Source: JBOGVA01 sp050692195 (GTDB taxonomy: Bacteria; Actinomycetota; UBA4738). Taken from it: a stretch of DNA of 37,087 nt. Under the pieces are notes generated by a model. The model did no database searches, was not told where the DNA came from, and saw only the letters and a list, made by a program, of their open reading frames with translations. A program made the translations under genes and the position numbers. Of this stretch, positions 34,101-37,087 are shown piece by piece (position 1 is the stretch's first letter; each line of letters opens with the position of its first letter). The stretch covers positions 1 through 37,087 of the forward strand of contig JBOGVA010000011.1 in assembly GCA_050692195.1 (NCBI GenBank), read 5' to 3'.

Positions 34101-34140
34101 CGCGGAAGGTTCGAGAAAGGCTCCTCCGGTCCCGCCATAG
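31120..34140 (+). CDS. Patatin-like phospholipase with inserted membrane bundle
   Basis: A 1006-residue protein starting at GTG 31120, with GAAGGAGG about ten bases upstream. N-terminal membrane helices (for example WLVAAVLSGWLFVRLL near 24-39, and 85-100) precede a Pro/Arg-rich linker. The patatin lipase core carries the oxyanion loop CSGGGIRSA (about 280-288), nucleophile Ser near 314 in SSVSGGAY and the catalytic Asp near 813 in TDGGHWENLGL. Between Ser and Asp lie about six further helices (about 365-600, such as LFILSGLLFGILILLPLLAW) and a Cys/His-rich patch near 643-670 (CAGDQEHQC to CAHRC). A charged linker (KAKEKPEKKKGKVEN) lies near 880. The enzyme probably hydrolyses acyl chains at the membrane. 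The size and layout are unusual for patatin but occur in uncharacterised family members. Confidence 0.88.
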   Translation: MPPLGVGPGRAGRHLPKWTVLPWLVAAVLSGWLFVRLLSLEPQPGVAHLQLAGSAERAAGVIRQWDPGERENVRRSIHLDDFFIPGYAIVIAGLCLWGRRRLRFPALRGTGLALAWGTGLGAVLDLVENRALTATLADASSRVWPTLSASAAWPKFFILAPALVFGLASSGNRVWRAFQASLRRWLRAPQALIRDKGEQLADALHKAPSRPGGLPTTRLARKTFSLAHRPVQRVLGLRPPALLSQSLPEPKPGAFQRSRSAPPGLEGQWIPTKGKIGICCSGGGIRSAAYNLRALQVLQQRGVFQNASYLSSVSGGAYIAAAYALVNTDTERPDMFGSVPAFAPGSPEVEYLRNRSSYLAPRLRGKLRLVLRLLLGLSVNVLFVWAVLFVVSGPLGWLLTRDFLHPELRQRRFDLEPHLWWAVAWPALAGYAAALLAVIRRFRNDARYRRAVHAAKWLFILSGLLFGILILLPLLAWAIPAGVRVFLRWLPGRQTETVGGTRNFIWLLEILGVGGLGAALLRFLGKHTSRLALFALALVAPVLAALTLVLLTGDAAASQITVFGRSVARQSWWLTGGLAMVLAVFYGTSDQTTWSMHPFYKRRLCSAFALRRCGRAFPYAEESHYDDLQPLSKYRPQWYRPPCAGDQEHQCRGSRAHRCTARACAHRCEPGPELIVCAAANISEEGITPPGRDSVSFTFSGSWIGGPEVGWIETAEMEKALGERRKEDITLPAAVAISGGALSPAMGKQSPPIAASLLALLNARLGVWLPNPRWVKRCRQEAVTWTERPRVLYLLKEIFGTYSQRDPFLYVTDGGHWENLGLVELLRRGCTEIYCFDASGDDIDTFFTLGEAVALARTLGVEIEIDPEPLEPKENADIDEKAKEKPEKKKGKVENRLRTRRSPTDHVVGTFSYPDGTEGIMVFAKTTVTDHAPWDVKAYAEKDSDFPTHGTVDQLFTDEKFEAYRALGWSTARRVVKTMARTKLPRSLRFVAELAEGSRKAPPVPP

Positions 34141-34173
34141 GCCTTCCCGAACCGAGGGAGGTCGTCCGACCCG

Positions 34174-34971
34174 CTAACCCAGCCGGTCGACCACCGCGTT
34201 CACGAGGCGGGCGATGGCGGCATCGATCATGCCGCCGGCCGTGCGGCGGGCTGTGGCTTCCGTGCCGATCCCCGCTCCCTCGACCAGCCGCTGCAGGTCC
34301 CCGACGTACCCGGGCGTAGAAAAGGGGACTCTCTTGCGGTCGGACTCGTAGCCGTTCTTCGACTTCCAGTACTCGGCAATTATCTGGGCCTGGCTCTCCT
34401 TGTTGAACCCGGTGAGCGTCCGGGCTCTCTTCACGCCATCGGGCCCTCCGAAGTCGTAGGGGTCACGGCCCAGCAGTCTCCCGATCTGCTCAACCAGTCC
34501 CCTCAGCAGCTGAGCCTGGCCACTCTGATGCTCCCAAACATGGCCCAGCTCGTGGATGAGCGTGGCCTCCTTCGGAAGATCATCCGTTCGACGCGGCCGC
34601 TTGAAGCGAATGACGTCGTTGCAGGTCCATGCCGTTCCCGATGGGCCAAGGACGAGCCGGCTGACCTGTGTTTTCACCTTGGAGAAATCGATGGACGGTC
34701 CGAAGAATGACCTGGCTCGAACCAGCCACTCGTCGATTCGGCAGATGGACACGCGGAACTCGGTCCTCGCCTCGCCACAGCGAGCGGTCACGGTGTAGCT
34801 ACCACCCTTGAGAAACGTGGTCGTGAACCGCCGGCCCGACCCCGAGGCCGGGGCCCCACCGCCAGACCAGGCGATCTCGGAATCGGAGCAGTCCGGATCT
34901 GGTGGGACTTCGAACTCAAGCGTCTCACCCGGGAACGCCGCCTCGCGCGTGGGCTTAACCCGAACCCCCAC
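34174..34971 (-). CDS. Ig-domain zincin metallopeptidase
   Basis: A 265-residue protein starting at GTG 34971 (weak ribosome site; an in-frame stop lies 75 nt upstream). Residues 3-75 form an Ig-like beta sandwich (PGETLEFEVPPDPD, TTFLKGGSYTVTARCGEART). The C-terminal domain has ATLIHELGHVWEHQSG at 137-151, an HExxH zinc motif (H140, E141, H144), with Glu192 or Glu200 in KESQAQIIAEYW as the likely third ligand. This resembles the DUF4157-like zincins found near injection systems and Rhs toxins. No signal peptide is visible. The C-terminal helix (MIDAAIARLVNAVVDRLG) is amphipathic. It converges on the patatin gene with a 33-nt gap. Confidence 0.82.
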   Translation of the reverse strand: MGVRVKPTREAAFPGETLEFEVPPDPDCSDSEIAWSGGGAPASGSGRRFTTTFLKGGSYTVTARCGEARTEFRVSICRIDEWLVRARSFFGPSIDFSKVKTQVSRLVLGPSGTAWTCNDVIRFKRPRRTDDLPKEATLIHELGHVWEHQSGQAQLLRGLVEQIGRLLGRDPYDFGGPDGVKRARTLTGFNKESQAQIIAEYWKSKNGYESDRKRVPFSTPGYVGDLQRLVEGAGIGTEATARRTAGGMIDAAIARLVNAVVDRLG

Positions 34972-35296
34972 CTTCCGCGGTTTTGACGGCTGCCGGTGGA
35001 CTTGGGGGCGCCATCGGGCCGGAAACCGACACGTACCGGATGCAGCCTAGGTGAAGCGCGGGCGCTGGCAGCCATCCCATCCTGACGCTCTGGCGGTCGC
35101 TCAATCCAATCGCCCTCCCGGTCCGGGTTGGCGTCCGTGCCTCCCGGCGGGAGCTTATTCGAACCCCCGAGTGCAGGAGCAGATCGGCTGTCTGCATGCG
35201 TTGCTGGTCAAGTTCAGCCACCATGGGGCCTGATAGTGGTCGCGATCCTGACCGCGGCTAACTAGCTTGCCGCGAACCCTGCTCTGGATCTCCGGG
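34972..35296. other. Intergenic region without a convincing gene (325 nt)
   Basis: No frame here has a start with a ribosome site and family-like sequence. The region holds a short perfect inverted repeat CTCCCG-g-CGGGAG (35141-35153) and a TTCGAACCCCC stretch that only resembles a tRNA T-arm. It contains the 5' leader of the zincin gene and the 3' end of the dienelactone-hydrolase-like gene region, both on the minus strand. Confidence 0.5.
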
Positions 35297-35869
35297 CTAG
35301 CCGACTTGGTGCAGGAAGGCCAGCGTGCGCTCCTTGAGCAGCCCGGCTGCCTGCTCGTTGTAATCGTCCAGACTCGAGTCCGCGAACAGGTGGCCCGAAC
35401 CTGGGTAGAGGAATAGTTCTGCGTCCTCGATCTCCTCGACCAACGCCTCGGCCACAGGACGATCCTCCTCTGTCCATGCGTCGGAATCCATCATGTGGAT
35501 CTGAAGCGGCACGCCCTCCGGCCACGAGCTCTCAAACTCGGATGTCGGCACGCATGCGTGAAAGAGGATCGCTCCTCTCGCACCTGACCGCGTCTGCGCC
35601 AGCGACTGCGCGGGCAGGACACCGAGGGAGAAGCCTGCATAGACGATGTCGGCTGGTAGCTCCACCGCCGCCGCCGAACCACGGCGGATGATCTCTGGAA
35701 AGCCGACTTGCTCGGCGTAGGCGACACCCTCGTCGAGGTCCCGGAACGTGTTGCCGTCGTAGAGGTCAGGCGCGTGGACTGTATGGCCGGCCTCCCGCAG
35801 TTCATCAGCGAAGGCGAGCAACCCAGTCGTCTGCCCTTGCGCATGATGAAATAGGAGGACCGTCGTCAC
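35297..35869 (-). CDS. Dienelactone hydrolase family protein
   Basis: A 190-residue alpha/beta hydrolase starting at GTG 35869. It has VLLFHHAQGQTTGLLAFADE, HTVHAPDLYDGNTF, the nucleophile elbow VYAGFSLGVLPAQ (Ser81 rather than the Cys of true dienelactone hydrolase), HMMDSDAWTEEDRP (likely catalytic Asp) and YPGSGHLFADSS with His160. This shorter branch, with FHHAQG and PDLYDG, is common in actinobacteria. Its substrate is unknown, and a cytosolic esterase role is likely. No operon partner is adjacent. Confidence 0.92.
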   Translation of the reverse strand: MTTVLLFHHAQGQTTGLLAFADELREAGHTVHAPDLYDGNTFRDLDEGVAYAEQVGFPEIIRRGSAAAVELPADIVYAGFSLGVLPAQSLAQTRSGARGAILFHACVPTSEFESSWPEGVPLQIHMMDSDAWTEEDRPVAEALVEEIEDAELFLYPGSGHLFADSSLDDYNEQAAGLLKERTLAFLHQVG

Positions 35870-36281
35870 CAGGACACCCTATCAAAGTGGACCGGGGACT
35901 CGTTTACCAAGCTTCACACTGTCAGCATGCGCTTCACGGCGCGGAACAAGGAGCGACCCTGAACGGTCTCGCGCTTGTTGATCGGAGGCTTGCGAGGATT
36001 GCCTCGTGCCTCACTGAGAGTCGAGGGACGGATCGTACCAGACTGGCTGGAGCCGCTGCTCCCGAGGGGCTGATCGTCGTTCTTCGGTTGGGCAAAGAGG
36101 GGAAAGCCCATCCCCGCCGGGGTGCCACCTGGACCCCCGGGAGCGGCTGTCTGCCCTTTCGCCCTGCGACTCGCTTCGAACTCCGGCCCAAAGAAGAAGG
36201 GAGCCCACGGCCGTGGACTCCCTTTCCCTGGAACCGCTGTGCGCTCGCGCCGCTAGTGGCCCGAGGTCTTGCCCGGATCGG
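35870..36281. other. Region without a confident gene (412 nt)
   Basis: It contains a terminator-like hairpin (listed separately). One weak candidate is a minus-strand frame at 35914-36111 whose 65 residues begin MGFPLFAQPKNDDQPLGSSG and end in RAVKRMLTV. It lacks a ribosome site, has lower third-position GC than the neighbouring genes, and its frame stays open upstream through the hairpin to a stop near 36253. I regard it as probably non-coding. Nothing else is seen. Confidence 0.45.
36197..36224 (-). terminator. Probable rho-independent terminator after the ABM gene
   Basis: The 14-nt arms AAGGGAGCCCACGG (36197-36210) and CCGTGGACTCCCTT (36211-36224) are complementary with one mismatch. On the minus strand the hairpin is followed by CTTCTTT. 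It sits 58 nt beyond the stop of the monooxygenase gene at 36282-36587, the right place and orientation for its terminator. Confidence 0.6.
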
Positions 36282-36587
36282 TCAGACTGCGGCCGGCACC
36301 GGCTCGAAGAATGCCAGGTCCCCGACGTAGTTCGACCTGAGCTCGACCCTGTCGCTCAGGTTCTCGCGAACCCATGAGGCGGCCACAGGCACCGACGCCT
36401 CGGCGTCAGCATGCGTCTTCCACAGGCTGATCGAAAGGCATGTGCTGTCGCCAAGGTCGGCGACGCCGTAGCGGATGAAGCCAGGCTTGGCCTGGAAGGT
36501 CTTGAGCATCCCCGTCTTGGCGGTGTCAGCGATCTCCTGGAAACTGCCCTTGTTGATCTTGTACGTTGCGACTCTGATGTGCTGCAT
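36282..36587 (-). CDS. Antibiotic biosynthesis monooxygenase (ABM)-like small protein
   Basis: A 101-residue ferredoxin-like alpha/beta barrel. ATG 36587 is chosen because AAGGGGAGAG lies six bases upstream; an in-frame ATG at 36836 gives an Arg-rich non-coding-like extension. Family-typical segments are HIRVATYKINKGSFQEI, MLKTFQAKPGFIRYGVADLG and STCLSISLWKTHADAEAS, followed by WVRENLSDRVEL. ABM-fold dimers include quinone-forming monooxygenases, heme degraders and many uncharacterised proteins. No heme or metal residue can be assigned. It is transcribed divergently from the partial gene at 36877. Confidence 0.85.
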   Translation of the reverse strand: MQHIRVATYKINKGSFQEIADTAKTGMLKTFQAKPGFIRYGVADLGDSTCLSISLWKTHADAEASVPVAASWVRENLSDRVELRSNYVGDLAFFEPVPAAV

Positions 36588-36743
36588 GTGTGCTCTCCCC
36601 TTGCTAGGTTGGTGCGGTGCCCTAACCGCGCGAGATGGGCGTGAAAGCCAGATCAAGAGCCGGAAAACGCTCCAGAGTATTGGCTCGTGCCCGCAAGGTG
36701 CGGTGGAGCGGGATCGGATGCGATCCCGTGAAGTCCTGCTTCT

Positions 36744-36758
36744 CCCGTCACTGACGGG
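36744..36758. promoter_or_regulatory. Perfect dyad, candidate operator
   Basis: CCCGTCA-C-TGACGGG is a perfect 7-bp inverted repeat in the 289-nt divergent spacer between the ABM gene and the gene at 36877. Short GC-rich dyads like this are typical binding sites of dimeric repressors, but no regulator gene is visible in the window, so the function is inferred from position and symmetry only. Confidence 0.35.
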
Positions 36759-36810
36759 GTCGCGTTCCTCTTTCAGTATGCGCAGGTTCGCCACCCGCTC
36801 GCAAAGAAAT

Positions 36811-36844
36811 GGGCCAATGGCCTTCGCCAAGGCCATACTGGCCC
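36811..36844 (+). promoter_or_regulatory. Strong hairpin in the leader of the partial gene at 36877
   Basis: GGGCCA + ATGGCCTT, loop CGCC, then AAGGCCAT, bulge AC, and TGGCCC form a 14-bp stem. The hairpin ends 32 nt before GTG 36877 and just before its GGAGG ribosome site. It could be an mRNA leader stem, attenuator or operator; no T-tract follows, so it is not a normal terminator. Confidence 0.4.
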
Positions 36845-36876
36845 CACGGGGAGAGGCGCAAGGAGGAGGTTAGAGA

Positions 36877-37087
36877 GTGGCAGAGGACGAACAGACGTGG
36901 GAAGGCGTGCTCATTTACGAAATCGAGGCTATGTTTAGAAGCACCTCAGATCGGCCGCAGCACATAGACCCCGATGAACAGGGGGGGCGGCTTCGTCAGG
37001 CGATCGAGGAAGCGGTCAAGTCCCTCGACTACCAAGGTCAGGTCCAGATCGGCAAAGTGCGCTACGCAGGCTCACGCGGATCGAAAC
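36877..37087 (+). CDS. Hypothetical protein, partial (3' end outside window)
   Basis: GTG 36877 is preceded by AAGGAGGAGG. The frame stays open to the window edge (70 codons) and begins MAEDEQTWEGVLIYEIEAMF, then RSTSDRPQHIDPDEQGGRLR and QAIEEAVKSLDYQGQVQIGK. The sequence is soluble, acidic at the start and helical in the middle, with no recognised family. The lower GC of its first codons (ATT TAC GAA ATC GAG GCT ATG TTT) is unlike the neighbours. Confidence 0.7.
   Translation, partial: MAEDEQTWEGVLIYEIEAMFRSTSDRPQHIDPDEQGGRLRQAIEEAVKSLDYQGQVQIGKVRYAGSRGSK

Noticed and set aside
35150..35172. TTCGAACCCCC looks like a tRNA T-arm, and ATTTGAATCCCC near 10115 looks similar.
   Set aside because: The flanking bases do not pair as a T-stem and no acceptor, D or anticodon arms are found.
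35914..36111. Possible 65-residue minus-strand gene.
   Set aside because: No ribosome site, lower third-position GC and a frame that runs unbroken through a terminator hairpin.
1..37087. CRISPR array, transposase gene or prophage.
   Set aside because: No regularly spaced direct repeats, no IS ends and, apart from the tail tube, DUF1353 and the amidase, no phage structural genes.

Overview
This is a 37 kb window of high-GC DNA with GC-biased third codon positions, purine-rich GGAGG-type ribosome sites, GTG/TTG starts and a lipobox lipoprotein. The gene families (GAF-SpoIIE phosphatase, DUF4389, secreted-repeat lipoprotein, class III cyclase with VH in place of VN, LysM amidase) point to an Actinomycetota chromosome, probably from an uncultivated soil or environmental lineage. 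That placement is inferred from gene content and composition only. I see no rRNA, tRNA, CRISPR array or insertion sequence.

Layout. At 1-246 is the tail of an FG-GAP beta-propeller protein, followed by a four-helix membrane protein. From 5658 down to 902 on the minus strand runs a cassette of a STAND-type ATPase/TPR protein with degenerate Walker motifs, a 65-residue acidic protein, and a peptidoglycan amidase with a LysM domain. The amidase is interrupted by a complete class 1 intein carrying a LAGLIDADG endonuclease domain. The intein has a one-base frameshift between its two endonuclease motifs. At 5740-7733 (minus) are a cupin, an unknown protein, a frameshifted DUF1059 miniprotein and a CBS-CBS-BON protein. 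At 7817-8652 a small unknown protein converges on an orphan contractile-tail tube protein. At 8782-12874 (plus) are a GAF-PP2C phosphatase, a lipoprotein, a secreted protein, a DUF4389 membrane protein and a methyltransferase. At 12887-15700 are a HEPN-like helical protein with its partner, a membrane-anchored DUF1353 protein and two membrane proteins.

From 25693 down to 16774 (minus) is a tight five-gene run: PhoD-like phosphatase, an NlpC-like protein, a GMC oxidoreductase fused to an alpha/beta hydrolase, a VAO/4-cresol-dehydrogenase-like FAD oxidase, and a second GMC oxidoreductase. The last three are joined by 4-nt stop/start overlaps, which suggests a co-translated multi-flavoprotein pathway. 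Its substrate is unknown but is probably a sterol-like, phenolic or lipid alcohol.

The right part holds a membrane protein with a transposase-like helix-turn-helix start, a class III cyclase, the proB-proA pair for proline synthesis, a 1006-residue patatin-like membrane phospholipase, an Ig-zincin metallopeptidase, a dienelactone-hydrolase-type protein, an ABM monooxygenase and a partial gene running off the end. The strongest unusual items are the intein in the amidase active site, the triple flavoenzyme operon with the GMC-hydrolase fusion, the orphan tail tube and the patatin with an inserted membrane bundle.
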